64,000 bases of DNA from Pseudomonadota bacterium (GTDB lineage Bacteria; Pseudomonadota; Gammaproteobacteria; Burkholderiales; Burkholderiaceae_F): positions 310,001-374,000 of the forward strand of contig JAKAFN010000001.1 in the NCBI GenBank assembly GCA_021825945.1. The letters are read 5' to 3'. Position numbers and translations under genes: made by a program. The notes beneath the pieces were generated by a model, which made no database searches, had not been told where the DNA came from, and saw nothing but the letters and a program-made list of their open reading frames with translations. How positions within the stretch are numbered: position 1 is the first letter of the stretch; each line of letters begins with the position of its first letter. Below are positions 41,565 through 50,361 of the stretch, in pieces.

Positions 41565-42431
41565 GTGAAAAACCCGATCGATGCGGACGGCCCGGATGTG
41601 CGATATGCCGCCGGATCCGCTGCGCCGCAAGCGCGGACGACCGGAGGAGCGGTCGAGCCGATGGCTGCGGGCGAGGTCAAAGTCGAGGTTGCGGGCCTAA
41701 ATTTTTATTATGGTTCGGTTCGCGCACTCAAAGACATTTCCCTGGCCGTCCACCGCAACCGGGTGACGGCATTGATCGGCCCGTCCGGTTGCGGCAAATC
41801 GACCTTCCTGCGCTGTTTCAATCGCATCCACGACCTGTACCCGGGAAATCGCTACGACGGGGCGATCCGGCTGCAGCCGGAAAACATCAACATCCTGTCG
41901 CGCGACGTCGATCCGATCGAGGTGCGGATGCGGATCGGCATGGTGTTCCAGAAGCCGAGCCCGTTTCCCACCACGATCTTCGAGAACGTCGCCTATGGTC
42001 TGCGTCTGCAGGGCGTGCCGTCGCGTGCGGCCCTGGAGGAGAAGGTCGAGGGTGCTTTGCGCGGCGCCGCCCTCTGGGATGAGGTCAAGGATCGCCTCCA
42101 TGGTTCCGCGACCAATCTTTCCGGCGGCCAGCAGCAGCGTTTGTGCATCGCGCGCGCGTTGGCGACCGACCCCGAACTGCTGCTGTTCGACGAACCGACG
42201 TCGGCGCTCGATCCGATCGCCACCGCATCGATCGAGGAACTGATTTCGACGCTCAAGGAGCGGGTCTCGATCCTGATCGTCACGCACAACATGCAGCAAG
42301 CCGCGCGCTGTTCCGATTACACGGCATTCCTGTACGGGGGCGAACTCATCGAGTTCGGCGGGACCGATCAGATCTTCATTCGGCCGGCACGCAAGCACAC
42401 CGAGGACTACATCACCGGGCGGTTCGGGTAG
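41565..42431 (+). CDS. pstB: Phosphate ABC transporter ATP-binding protein PstB
   Basis: PstB is the ATPase of the high-affinity phosphate importer, which also signals to PhoR via PhoU. It has [10 protein letters not shown] (Walker A), the Q-loop [18 protein letters not shown] and [13 protein letters not shown]. The start is uncertain: GTG 41541 and ATG 41550 lack a ribosome site and sit on or next to the predicted promoter. GTG 41565 has GGAG nine bases upstream (288 aa, used here). ATG 41661 gives the E. coli length. The permeases PstC/PstA and the binding protein PstS are not in the window. Confidence 0.93.
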   Translation: MKNPIDADGPDVRYAAGSAAPQARTTGGAVEPMAAGEVKVEVAGLNFYYGSVRALKDISLAVHRNRVTALIGPSGCGKSTFLRCFNRIHDLYPGNRYDGAIRLQPENINILSRDVDPIEVRMRIGMVFQKPSPFPTTIFENVAYGLRLQGVPSRAALEEKVEGALRGAALWDEVKDRLHGSATNLSGGQQQRLCIARALATDPELLLFDEPTSALDPIATASIEELISTLKERVSILIVTHNMQQAARCSDYTAFLYGGELIEFGGTDQIFIRPARKHTEDYITGRFG

Positions 42432-42444
42432 AAGGAGCGACATC

Positions 42445-43161
42445 GTGGGAACCAGCGAACATCTCTCCAAACAGTACGACCAGGAACTGGAAGGCTTGCG
42501 CGCGCGCATCCTGCAGATGGGCGGCCTGGTCGAGTCGCAGCTGCAACTCGCCATCGATGCATACGAGCATCCCGATTCGCGGGCAGGCGACGACGTGATG
42601 GCGGTCGAGCAGCGCGTCAACGAGGAGGAGGTGGACCTCGATCGCGTGGTCGTCAACCTAATCGTGCGGCGGCAGCCCACGGCGGGCGACCTTCGGCTCA
42701 TCATCGGTGTGGCGCGCATCGTCACCGATCTCGAGCGCATCGGCGACGAGGCGACCAAGGTCGCCCGCGCTGCGAAGTGGCTGATCGACAATCAGCGCAG
42801 CATTCGCACCCCACGCCTGCGCGACATCCATCAGTCCGCCGTGGCGGCGGCGGGCATGTTGCGCGGCGTGCTCAACGCATTCGCCCATCTCGACGCGGCA
42901 GCCGCCGCAGCCATCATCGAGGAAGATCGCGGTGTCGATCAGCAGTTCCAATCGATCATGCGACAGTTGATCACGTTCATGATGGAAGATCCGCGGACGA
43001 TTTCCGCGGCGCTCGACGCCGTGTGGGTCGCCAAGGCGATCGAGCGGATCGGTGACCATGCCAAGAACATTGCCGAGCACGTGATTTTCGTCGTCCAGGG
43101 CGCCGACGTGCGGCATGCCACGCCCGAGCAGATCGCGCGCGCAGTTTCCCCCCAGGAGTGA
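42445..43161 (+). CDS. phoU: Phosphate transport system regulator PhoU
   Basis: PhoU is a negative regulator coupling Pst transporter state to PhoR. The 238-aa protein has two homologous three-helix bundles with the E/DXXXD metal-cluster motifs, for example DLERIGDEATKVAR and AIERIGDHAKNIAEH. It begins with GTG 42445 behind GAAGGAG, 13 bp after pstB, and overlaps the phoB leader. Confidence 0.97.
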   Translation: MGTSEHLSKQYDQELEGLRARILQMGGLVESQLQLAIDAYEHPDSRAGDDVMAVEQRVNEEEVDLDRVVVNLIVRRQPTAGDLRLIIGVARIVTDLERIGDEATKVARAAKWLIDNQRSIRTPRLRDIHQSAVAAAGMLRGVLNAFAHLDAAAAAAIIEEDRGVDQQFQSIMRQLITFMMEDPRTISAALDAVWVAKAIERIGDHAKNIAEHVIFVVQGADVRHATPEQIARAVSPQE

Positions 43162-43166
43162 GTGTC

Positions 43167-43865
43167 ATGGCCAATGCATCGATCCTTGTCGTGGAAGACG
43201 AGCCGGCGATTCAGGAACTCGTCGCGTTTTCCTGCGGCAATAGCGGCTACCGCGTACGCAAGGCCGATTCCGTCGGTGCCGCGGAAAGCGCGATCCGTGG
43301 AGAGCTTCCGGATCTCGTGATCTTAGACTGGATGCTGCCCGATCGTGCCGGGATCGATTTTCTCCGAGACCTGCGCAAGTCGGAGCGCACGCGCTCGGTA
43401 CCGGTGATCATGCTCACCGCCAAGGGTTCGGAGAGTGATCGCATCGCCGGCCTCGACGGTGGTGCAGATGACTATGTCGTCAAGCCGTTCTCCCCTCGCG
43501 AACTGGTATCGCGCGTGCGCGCGGTGTTTCGTCGCCGGTCCCCCGAAAAGAGCGGCGAATCGGTCGTCTACGGCCCACTGCAGATCGATCCCCAGCGCCA
43601 CGAGGTGCAGGTCGATGGCCGCGAGGTGAAGATGGGGCTGGCCGAGTTCAAGCTGCTGGTCTTTCTTGCCGGCCATCCGGAGCGCGTATTTTCCCGCAGC
43701 CAGTTGCTCGACAACGTCTGGGGAGACCATGTGTTCATCGAAGAGCGGACGGTGGATGTCCATGTGCTGCGCTTGCGCAAGGCGCTGACGGTGGCAAATG
43801 CCCAGAACATGGTGCAGACGGTTCGCGGTCTCGGATATCGCCTGTCGGTGAAGCTCGATTCCTGA
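43167..43865 (+). CDS. phoB: Phosphate regulon response regulator PhoB
   Basis: PhoB is an OmpR-family activator that binds Pho boxes. It has a receiver domain (VVEDEPA; phosphoacceptor Asp54 in VILDWMLPDR; Lys in VKPFSPREL) and a winged-helix DNA-binding domain ending TVRGLGYRLS. ATG 43167 is eight bases after AGGAG; the in-frame GTG at 43158 overlaps that site and is less likely. It probably acts on its own operon and on the porin at 19141. Confidence 0.96.
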   Translation: MANASILVVEDEPAIQELVAFSCGNSGYRVRKADSVGAAESAIRGELPDLVILDWMLPDRAGIDFLRDLRKSERTRSVPVIMLTAKGSESDRIAGLDGGADDYVVKPFSPRELVSRVRAVFRRRSPEKSGESVVYGPLQIDPQRHEVQVDGREVKMGLAEFKLLVFLAGHPERVFSRSQLLDNVWGDHVFIEERTVDVHVLRLRKALTVANAQNMVQTVRGLGYRLSVKLDS

Positions 43866-43888
43866 TCTTCCGGTTCGCTTCTCTGCCT

Positions 43889-45247
43889 GTGCCTGATCTG
43901 GCCCTTCGCCCCTGGCGCATCGTTCTGCCGGCCATCGCCGGGTTGTGCGCCCTGGCTCTCCTCTGCGCGTTTCTGGCGCGGGTTTTCGGCGCCGAGGTCG
44001 CTCTCGCGGTGGCGGCGGGCGTGCTGGTCGCGCTCTACGCGGTGCAGTTGTACTACCTAGGCGCGCTGGGCAGCTGGCTGGGGCGCCCGGCACTGGACGG
44101 CATTCCCGGCGGTTTCGGCGTCTGGGCCGACGTGTTCGCGCGACTGCATCGATGGCACCGCGACAGCGAAATCGGCCGCCGCCGCCTCATCGACAACGAA
44201 GAGCGGTTCCGGCGCACCATCAGTGCCCTTCCCGACGGCATCATTCTGGTCGACGTCTCGATGCAGATCGAGTGGTGCAATCCGGTCGCGGAAAGGCATC
44301 TCGGGATCTCGCTCAAATCCGACTATGGATTGCGCCTCACCAATCTCGTGCGCGATCCGCAACTCGTCGCGCACGTCACCGGCGGCGACTATTCCCGGGA
44401 ACTCATATTCCGCCCGATGGCCAGGCCCTCGGCGGTGCTGTCGCTGGACGTGATTCCGTTCGAGCCGGCGCGCTCGATCATCATCACCCGCGATGTCACA
44501 CAGAGTGAACGCGTCGACGCGATGCGCCGGGACTTCGTCGCCAACGTGTCGCACGAACTACGGACCCCGCTGACGGTCATCAAGGGGTTCCTCGAGTCCT
44601 TCGCCGATTCCGATCTCGATCTCGGTCCGGTGCGACGCAACCATCTGCAGCTCATGATGGAGCAGGCCGACCGCATGCACCGTCTGATCGAGGATCTGCT
44701 GATGCTGTCCCGCCTGGAATCCGAAGCCCCGGTCCAGGCGGAGGACATCGATGTCGGACAACTCGTCCGGGAGGTGGCCGACGAGGCCCGGACCCTGTCT
44801 GCCGGGCGCCATCGCATCATCGTCGACATCGAGACGCCATGGCATGTGCGTGGCAGCCGCGACGAACTGCGCAGCGCATTCGGCAACCTCGCGATCAATG
44901 CGGTCCGGTATACACCGGATGGCGGCACGGTACGCCTGCGCTGGGCGGAAGCGGCCGGCCGCGCGATGTTCGAGGTCGCCGACAGTGGAATCGGCATCGC
45001 GCCCGAGCACATCCCGCGCTTGACCGAACGGTTCTATCGCGTCGAGAAAGGTCGGTCGCGCGGTACCGGCGGCACCGGGCTCGGCTTGGCGATCGTCAAG
45101 CACGTCTTGTTGCGCCATGACGGACGCCTGGAAATCGAATCGCAGGTTGGTCGCGGCAGCCGGTTCATTGTTTGGCTGCCGGCTTCGCACACGCTGCCGG
45201 ACGCGGGCGGGGCGATGTCCTGTTCGCTGTTGAACGGTGGCGGGTGA
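43889..45247 (+). CDS. phoR: Phosphate regulon sensor kinase PhoR
   Basis: PhoR is the membrane histidine kinase partner of PhoB. The 452-aa product has two N-terminal helices (about 9-58), a PAS-like domain (about 98-200) and the HisKA box NVSHELRTPLTVIKGF (His about 222). The ATPase part has N (GNLAINAVRYT), G1 (DSGIGIA) and G2 (GTGLGLAIVKHV) boxes. It starts at GTG 43889. It is the last gene of the Pho unit; a transposase remnant follows 20 bp later. Confidence 0.96.
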   Translation: MPDLALRPWRIVLPAIAGLCALALLCAFLARVFGAEVALAVAAGVLVALYAVQLYYLGALGSWLGRPALDGIPGGFGVWADVFARLHRWHRDSEIGRRRLIDNEERFRRTISALPDGIILVDVSMQIEWCNPVAERHLGISLKSDYGLRLTNLVRDPQLVAHVTGGDYSRELIFRPMARPSAVLSLDVIPFEPARSIIITRDVTQSERVDAMRRDFVANVSHELRTPLTVIKGFLESFADSDLDLGPVRRNHLQLMMEQADRMHRLIEDLLMLSRLESEAPVQAEDIDVGQLVREVADEARTLSAGRHRIIVDIETPWHVRGSRDELRSAFGNLAINAVRYTPDGGTVRLRWAEAAGRAMFEVADSGIGIAPEHIPRLTERFYRVEKGRSRGTGGTGLGLAIVKHVLLRHDGRLEIESQVGRGSRFIVWLPASHTLPDAGGAMSCSLLNGGG

Positions 45248-45267
45248 CGGCTCCCCGGGTTGGGATG

Positions 45268-45588
45268 CTACGCGACGCGCTGAATGACCTCTGCGGTGTC
45301 GGCAGCTGAGCGCTGCGCGAGGGCGTGCAGCAAGGTCGACATCGGGTCGCAGCCACGCAATCGGCGCATGCGCGGGGCGGCGTTGCGGAGGGCGCTGGCG
45401 ACCCAGCGCAGCACCATGGCCCCGTCGCTCCAGCGCTTGACGTTGGCGGGGTAGATGGCGACCGGTCGGTTGCGGTTCTCGAGCGGGTTGGTCGTGCGCA
45501 GGGTGCGGTACGGCGGGCCGATGATGCCCAGGGTCTGCAAGGTCCGTGTGTCCTCCAGGTCCTCGCGCAGGCTGGTAGCGCGCCACAT
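45268..45588 (-). pseudogene. IS256-family transposase C-terminal remnant
   Basis: The 106 residues match only the C-terminal end of a mutator/IS256-type transposase: RTLRTTNPLENRN, NVKRWSDGAMVLRWV, and a final RLRG motif. The DDE catalytic part is missing; an in-frame stop directly precedes the first Met. It lies between phoR and the tRNA cluster and shows no terminal inverted repeats, so it is a decayed fragment. Confidence 0.85.
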
Positions 45589-45667
45589 TCACACGATCCG
45601 TTCAATCGAGTCCCGGACATCGCCGCCCGTGTCGAACGGCGGAAAACACGGTATGATGTTGCGCTTT

Positions 45668-45744
<77 letters not shown>

Positions 45745-45776
45745 GTGGTTTCGCGGCTCCCCGGGCCCGTTCGTTC

Positions 45777-45853
<77 letters not shown>

Positions 45854-45870
45854 GGTTTCCGGCCGTTTGC

Positions 45871-45947
45871 GGTGGCTGTAGCTCAGTTGGTAGAGTCCCG
45901 GATTGTGATTCCGGTTGTCGTGGGTTCGAGTCCCATCAGCCACCCCA
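45871..45947 (+). tRNA. tRNA-His (anticodon GTG)
   Basis: A 77-nt cloverleaf including the extra G-1: GGTGGCTG pairs with CAGCCACC, anticodon loop ATTGTGA (GTG), T-loop GGGTTCGAGTCCC, CCA encoded. It is last in the tRNA cluster. The accessory scar begins right after it, which fits tRNA-linked integration. Confidence 0.97.
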
Positions 45948-45964
45948 TCAAATCAAATAGTTAC

Positions 45965-46025
45965 GAGCCGCTTGCAATTTCCGTGGGAACGTGCAGTTCC
46001 CATCCGTGGGAATTTTGATTGCGCC
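45965..46025. repeat. Direct repeat copy A next to tRNA-His
   Basis: It begins GAGCCGCTTGCAATTTCC and ends TCCGTGGGAATT...GCGCC. It matches copy B at 46834-46874 at both ends, with an extra inverted pair (GTGGGAAC / GTTCCCAT, 45983-46003) in the middle. The two copies flank the toxin-antitoxin pair. Confidence 0.65.
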
Positions 46026-46045
46026 CCAGGTCGGTAGCTGTTTGC

Positions 46046-46465
46046 CTATTTCTCCCAAGGGTTGATGACCTTGAGGCCGGCCGCCCTATACGGCGCTACG
46101 TCGCGCGTGGCAACCATCAAGGCGCGGGAGACGGCCGTGGCGGCGATGTAGCCATCTGCGGCGCCGATGGCTTTCCCTTCGCATCTGGCGCGAGCCATCA
46201 GACTCGCATAGGCCTGCGACGCATCGAGATCGAAGGGCAGGACGCGGCCCGTGAAGGCGGGCAGGACCTCACGTTCCAATCGATCTTCGTAGATCAAGCG
46301 CCGCCGACTTTTCGGCATGCTCGCCACGCCGAAGCGCAGTTCGGCCACGGTGATGGCCGATAGGTAGAGCGTTTCGATGGCTTGCGCGTCGACCCATGAC
46401 AACACGCCGGGATCGGGCGCGACCCTCCACAGCTCGGAAATGACGTTGGTGTCGACAAGGATCAT
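46046..46465 (-). CDS. fitB: PIN-domain toxin, FitB/VapC family
   Basis: This is a putative RNase toxin of a type II toxin-antitoxin pair. The 139-aa PIN domain keeps the acidic active-site set: Asp5 (MILVDTNVISE), Glu42 (TVAELRFG), Asp104 (GAADGYIAATA) and Asp122 (ATRDVAPY). It ends with the family-typical VINPWEK. Its start overlaps the antitoxin stop by 4 bp, as usual for these pairs. The FitB assignment rests on the partner type; the RNA target is unknown. Confidence 0.92.
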   Translation of the reverse strand: MILVDTNVISELWRVAPDPGVLSWVDAQAIETLYLSAITVAELRFGVASMPKSRRRLIYEDRLEREVLPAFTGRVLPFDLDASQAYASLMARARCEGKAIGAADGYIAATAVSRALMVATRDVAPYRAAGLKVINPWEK

Positions 46466-46719
46466 TCGAAGCTCATCGGCACGGCGAGCGTCGTTTCGCG
46501 AAGTTGGCTGAAGCGCTCGACTTCGGCATCGGTCAAGCCGCCGGCTTCGCGGGCGATCGAGGTCAGCAGCGACCCGAGCTTCAGGCGACCTTCCGGCTTC
46601 GCTGCTTGCTCTAGGATGTCGCGAACCTCGGCTTCGGTGCTGCGCCCATGCTGGGCTGCACGCATGCGCAGTGCGCGATGTACATCGTCCGGAAGATTTC
46701 GAACTGTGAGAATGGCCAT
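46462..46719 (-). CDS. fitA: Ribbon-helix-helix antitoxin, FitA family
   Basis: This antitoxin is also the likely autorepressor. The 85-aa product has an N-terminal ribbon-helix-helix (MAILTVRNLPDDVHRALRMR) with HGRSTEAEVRDIL, typical of FitA/StbC. Its C-terminal tail should bind the PIN toxin. I choose ATG 46719: the predicted -10 (TATAAT, 46759-46754) lies over the longer start at 46755, which would precede the transcript. The FitAB palindrome at 46744-46776 is directly upstream. Confidence 0.92.
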   Translation of the reverse strand: MAILTVRNLPDDVHRALRMRAAQHGRSTEAEVRDILEQAAKPEGRLKLGSLLTSIAREAGGLTDAEVERFSQLRETTLAVPMSFE

Positions 46720-46743
46720 GGCAGCATCCGGTTTTGAGGAAAG

Positions 46744-46776
46744 CATTGACTGCATTATACAGATATGCAGTCAATG
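46744..46776 (-). promoter_or_regulatory. 12-bp perfect inverted repeat, predicted FitAB operator
   Basis: CATTGACTGCAT (46744-46755) and ATGCAGTCAATG (46765-46776) are exact inverted copies around a 9-bp spacer containing the -10 TATAAT (minus strand). FitAB of Neisseria represses its own promoter by binding an inverted repeat, so this is the expected operator. Confidence 0.75.
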
Positions 46777-46778
46777 TG

Positions 46779-47090
46779 CTAGAGCGTGGGGTCCAGTTCA
46801 CCTTTTCGTAGCGCACCGCGCCCCGTAAATGGCGAGCCGTTTGCAATTCCTGTCCGTGGGAATTTCAAAGCGCCTTGCGTCGGGGATTCCTGGCTCCGTT
46901 CGTAGACGCGCGCCGTCGTTCCGGGGTCCGCGTGGAGGTCCGGAAGTGCGCCGACCTTGCGTTTGTGCTGCGTCGCGTAATGCGCGCGCAAGTCGTGGAA
47001 CGTGAAGCGCTTGGTCACGATCTTCTCGGCAACGGCATTCTTCATGGCGCGCGAGAACATCGACTTGAAGCCAGACTCGCTGTACCCGAT
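46779..47090 (-). pseudogene. Tyrosine-recombinase (integrase) C-terminal remnant
   Basis: Residues SGFKSMFSRAMKNAVAEK and FTFHDLRAHYATQHK, then ARVYERS, are the box II HxxR region and catalytic Tyr of a phage-type integrase. The N-terminal two thirds are absent; the sequence begins where the broken IS3 orfB stops. The frame continues through repeat copy B. It is non-functional as read. Confidence 0.8.
46834..46874. repeat. Direct repeat copy B at the integrase 3' end
   Basis: It begins GAGCCGTTTGCAATTCC and continues TCCGTGGGAATTTCAAAGCGCC. It parallels copy A beside tRNA-His and lies in the tail of the integrase remnant, the place where an attachment-site core would be expected. Confidence 0.65.
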
Positions 47091-47091
47091 C

Positions 47092-47432
47092 CAGCGGGCA
47101 CGGCGCCTTGGTATCGCTGATCGTCGTACGCACGACCTTGCCGCGCAATCCGAGCCGGCGCATCAGCCGCTCCACCGTGCAACGCGCAAAACGCCCTCGT
47201 GGTTCATCTGCTTCCATACCTTGTCGGCACCGTACACCTGCATGTTGGCTTGCCAGACCTGCTCGACATGCGGGACCAACTCGGCATCGCGTTTGGCACC
47301 GGCGCTACGCAAGGCGGGATTGCCATCCACCGCAACGCGTCGCCGATAGCCGGACGGGGCGACCTGCAGAACCCTGCAGATCGGCTCGACCCCGAACCGA
47401 TCGCGATGCTCGTCGATGAAAGCCCTCAGGAC
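47092..47432 (-). pseudogene. IS3 orfB (transposase catalytic part), frameshifted and truncated
   Basis: This starts in the [22 protein letters not shown] frame and runs to KVWKQMNHEGV. An A-run at 47188-47191 (GTTTT on the coding strand) shifts the frame, and the reading continues in another frame as RFARCTVERLMRRLGLRG to CPLDRV. The whole DDE catalytic domain is missing downstream, so no transposase is made. Confidence 0.85.
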
Positions 47433-47749
47433 TTGAATCGGCGGTCGAGCTCCGCCTGTGCGAAAAACGCGCTGGCCAGCTTCAGGATCTCGTTGGCGCG
47501 GCGAAGCTCCTTGACCTCGCGCTCCAGATCCTTGACCCGCTGGGCTTCCGCCGTCGTCACCCCCGGGCGAACCCCGGAATCGACCTCCTCGCGCTTGACC
47601 CATTCGAGCAACGTCTGCCGCACACAGCCGATCTTGGGCGCAATCGACTCCACTGCCGCCCACAGCGACGGGTACTCACCGCGGTGCTCTTGCACCATGC
47701 GCACGGCGCGCTCGCGGACCTCAGGGGAAAACTTGTTCGACTTGTTCAT
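47426..47749 (-). CDS. IS3-family transposase OrfA
   Basis: This is the helix-turn-helix DNA-binding component of an IS3-type transposase, 107 aa and apparently intact. It opens [19 protein letters not shown], has a HTH ([17 protein letters not shown]) and a leucine-zipper-like segment ([25 protein letters not shown]). AGAAGGAG precedes its ATG. Without a functional OrfB it cannot mobilise the element. Confidence 0.92.
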   Translation of the reverse strand: MNKSNKFSPEVRERAVRMVQEHRGEYPSLWAAVESIAPKIGCVRQTLLEWVKREEVDSGVRPGVTTAEAQRVKDLEREVKELRRANEILKLASAFFAQAELDRRFKS

Positions 47750-47802
47750 GGCTCCTTCTTCTCAAAGGTTGGAGCCTCCATCAAACCCGGGGCGGTTCAG
47801 GG

Positions 47803-50361
47803 CTACGCATTTGCGTTTCGCGGCCCTTCGCGGGCGGGGGAGTGAACCGTCGGGGCGGCGATGCCCGAGAGGACTTCCTCGAGCGCGGCGGCGGAATCCG
47901 CGGCGGTGAGGGTATTCAGGTTCGCCTCGGCCCCGTCGCCACCGCGGGAGATCCGGTTCGCCTGCACCTCGACGCAACGCTCGAACAGGTTGCGGACGAA
48001 CCGGCCGTTGTCGGTCGTCCGTCCCGCATCGTAGAGGTCCTGGAACCGGTCGCGCAGGAATGATTCCGCGGCGGAATCCAGGACGTACTCGGATTCGCGG
48101 CAAAAGGACTCGAAGATTCCGAGGAGTTCCTGCGGCTCGTAGTCGTCGAACTCGATGTAGTGGTTGAAGCGCGAACGCAGTCCGGGATTGCTTTCGATGA
48201 ACACCCGCATCGGGTCGGTATATCCGGCGACGATGACCACTAGGCGGTCGCGATAGTCCTCCATGGTCTTGATGAGCGTATCGATCACTTCCTTGCCGAA
48301 GTCGTTATCTCCGACGCCTTGCGCCAACGCATACGCCTCATCGATGAAGAGGATGCCGCCGATGGCCGATTCCAGCACCTGGCGGGTCTTGATCGCCGAC
48401 TGGCCGACGTATCCGGCGACCAGTCCGGCACGATCGACTTCGATGAGGTGGTTCGAAGCGGTGATTCCCAGGGTGTAATAGAGGTCAGCAAGAATTCGTG
48501 CAACCATCGTCTTGCCGGTTCCGGGGTTGCCGACGAACACGAGATGTTGGGAAAATCCGACCGGCGTCCGCTTTCCGGCCTCGGCGCGCGCGTGCTGGAT
48601 GCGCACGAAGTCGCAAAGGCGGTGTACCTGTGTCTTGACGCGTTCCAATCCGACCAGGCCGTCGAGACGTTTCCGCGCCGCCTCATGGCTGGCTTCGATG
48701 GTGTCCTCCGTCGGCAGCGGAAACCCTGTCGCCCTTTCGACGTCGACGGCAAGGATGGATTTCAGGTCGGCGGTCGATACTTGGGACATCCATACCAGTC
48801 TCTGGGCTTGCGCTTCGACGATTTTCTCGAACAGGTTGCGAACGTAACGGGCATTTCCGAAGTGCTGTCGCTGCTGCCGGATCTCGCGCGCAAACAGCGC
48901 TTGCAGTCCGGCGTGCGTCGTATCGCTCAGGGTGTAGGAAGCCTGCTCGCAGAAATGGATGAGGATCTGCAGCAACTCGGCGGGGATGTAGTCCGGGAAC
49001 CGGATGTATCGGTTGAAACGCGATGCCAGGCCGGGGTTCGAATGGATGAACTCTTCCATCTCGGATACGTAGCCGGCCACGATCACTACCAGATCGTCGC
49101 GATGGTTCTCCATCCGCTCGAGCAGCGTCTCGATCGCTTCGTGGCCGAAATCCTGTTCTCCGCCCTTGGCAAGGGCGTAGGCCTCGTCGATGAACAGGAT
49201 GCCGCCGAGCGCGGATTCCACGACCTTGTGCGTCTTGATCGCCGTTTGGCCGACGTACTCGGCAACCAGGCCCGCGCGGTCGGTCTCGACGACCTTGTCG
49301 GTCTGCAATATGCCCAGTCGGAGGTAGAGGCCGGCGATGATCCGTGCGACCGAGGTCTTGCCGGTCCCGGGGTTGCCGAGGAAGACCATGTGCCGGGACG
49401 GAAAGTGCGGAACGCTCAGGCCTTGGCGCGCGCGCAGGCTTTGTACGTGGATGTAGCTCGCCTGGCGGAAGACCTCGTTGCGCACGGCTCCAAGCCCAAC
49501 GAAGCCGGCGAACGCCGCGTCGAGGAATTCGACGATCGACGCCGCCCCGCGTATGGAGGGTCCGGAAATCGAGGGCACCGAGCGATTCGGATTCCCGGCG
49601 GCATTCCCCTCGGTCGTTTGCTGGCGATTCTGCGTCGTCGTGGAGTGCTTCTCCGCGCATTCCTCGTACCAATGCCGCGCCGCGTCGAGATCCTTGGTCA
49701 CGCCCAGGCCGTTTTCATACATCCGGCCCAGGTTTTTGCAGGCCTCGGCATACCCTTGTCCGGCAGCGAGTCGATTCCAGTAAAGGCTTTTCTCGTAGTC
49801 GATGTCTACGCCGATCCCGCGTTCGTAGGCGAGTGCCAATGCGCTCTGGGCCTCGGGCCTGCCGTGCTCGGCGGCCACACGGTACCAGTCGATGGCTTCC
49901 GTCGGGTTTTTGGGCACGCCGTAGCCATTTGCCAGGGCGTAGCCGAGGTCGTACTGCGCGATCGCGTCTCCTTGATCGGCGGCCAGGCGAAACCAGTGCA
50001 CGGCCTGCGTCTCGTCGAGCGCGACGCCCGATCCCACGGCGTGGTGATACCCCATTTCGCGTTGCGCCGGTGCATCGCCGGCGTCGGCGGCAAGGCGAAG
50101 ACGGCGAATTCCTTCCGCAATGTCTACCGGGACGCCGCGGCCATGCAGCAGGGCGAACGCAAGATAGCGCTGCGCCTCGACATCGCCTTGTTCGGCGGCA
50201 AGGCGGAACCAGCGGACGGCTTCCTTTTCGTCTTTGTCGATTCCTTCGCCGTTGGCGTAGCGCTGACCGAGCACGCGCTGCGCGGCCGCATCCGGGGGAC
50301 GAAAACCCGTTCCCTGTGCGCGTTCGCGGAGCTCCGGTACCGTGAGTTTTTCGTATTGCAT
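47803..50361 (-). CDS. Sel1-repeat protein with tandem CbbX-type AAA+ ATPase domains
   Basis: This is an 852-aa cytoplasmic protein. It has six Sel1-like repeats (about 25-238), a polar Gln/Asn/Ser linker (about 239-270) and two homologous AAA+ modules of the CbbX/SpoVK type. Module 1 has GNPGTGKT 329-336 and ILFIDEAY 388-395; module 2 has GNPGTGKT 611-618 and ILFIDEAY 670-677. Both share DRAGLVAxYVGQ pore-loop-like and SNPGLxSRFN motifs. Full ATPase motifs in both suggest two active rings. TPR/Sel1 plus CbbX AAA+ recalls EccA of type VII secretion, but no secretion genes or Rubisco are nearby. Start ATG 50361 has only a weak ribosome site. The function is unknown. Confidence 0.88.
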   Translation of the reverse strand: MQYEKLTVPELRERAQGTGFRPPDAAAQRVLGQRYANGEGIDKDEKEAVRWFRLAAEQGDVEAQRYLAFALLHGRGVPVDIAEGIRRLRLAADAGDAPAQREMGYHHAVGSGVALDETQAVHWFRLAADQGDAIAQYDLGYALANGYGVPKNPTEAIDWYRVAAEHGRPEAQSALALAYERGIGVDIDYEKSLYWNRLAAGQGYAEACKNLGRMYENGLGVTKDLDAARHWYEECAEKHSTTTQNRQQTTEGNAAGNPNRSVPSISGPSIRGAASIVEFLDAAFAGFVGLGAVRNEVFRQASYIHVQSLRARQGLSVPHFPSRHMVFLGNPGTGKTSVARIIAGLYLRLGILQTDKVVETDRAGLVAEYVGQTAIKTHKVVESALGGILFIDEAYALAKGGEQDFGHEAIETLLERMENHRDDLVVIVAGYVSEMEEFIHSNPGLASRFNRYIRFPDYIPAELLQILIHFCEQASYTLSDTTHAGLQALFAREIRQQRQHFGNARYVRNLFEKIVEAQAQRLVWMSQVSTADLKSILAVDVERATGFPLPTEDTIEASHEAARKRLDGLVGLERVKTQVHRLCDFVRIQHARAEAGKRTPVGFSQHLVFVGNPGTGKTMVARILADLYYTLGITASNHLIEVDRAGLVAGYVGQSAIKTRQVLESAIGGILFIDEAYALAQGVGDNDFGKEVIDTLIKTMEDYRDRLVVIVAGYTDPMRVFIESNPGLRSRFNHYIEFDDYEPQELLGIFESFCRESEYVLDSAAESFLRDRFQDLYDAGRTTDNGRFVRNLFERCVEVQANRISRGGDGAEANLNTLTAADSAAALEEVLSGIAAPTVHSPAREGPRNANA

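Larger units (their letters stand above)
47092..47799 (-). mobile_element. Truncated IS3-family insertion sequence
   Basis: The left end is recognisable: minus-strand TGAACCGCCCCGGGTTTGA at 47799, which resembles IS3/IS51-group termini. An intact orfA (47426-47749) and a broken orfB follow. The right end is lost where orfB runs into the integrase remnant at about 47092. The left end sits 3-4 bp after the stop of the Sel1/AAA+ gene. Confidence 0.85.
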
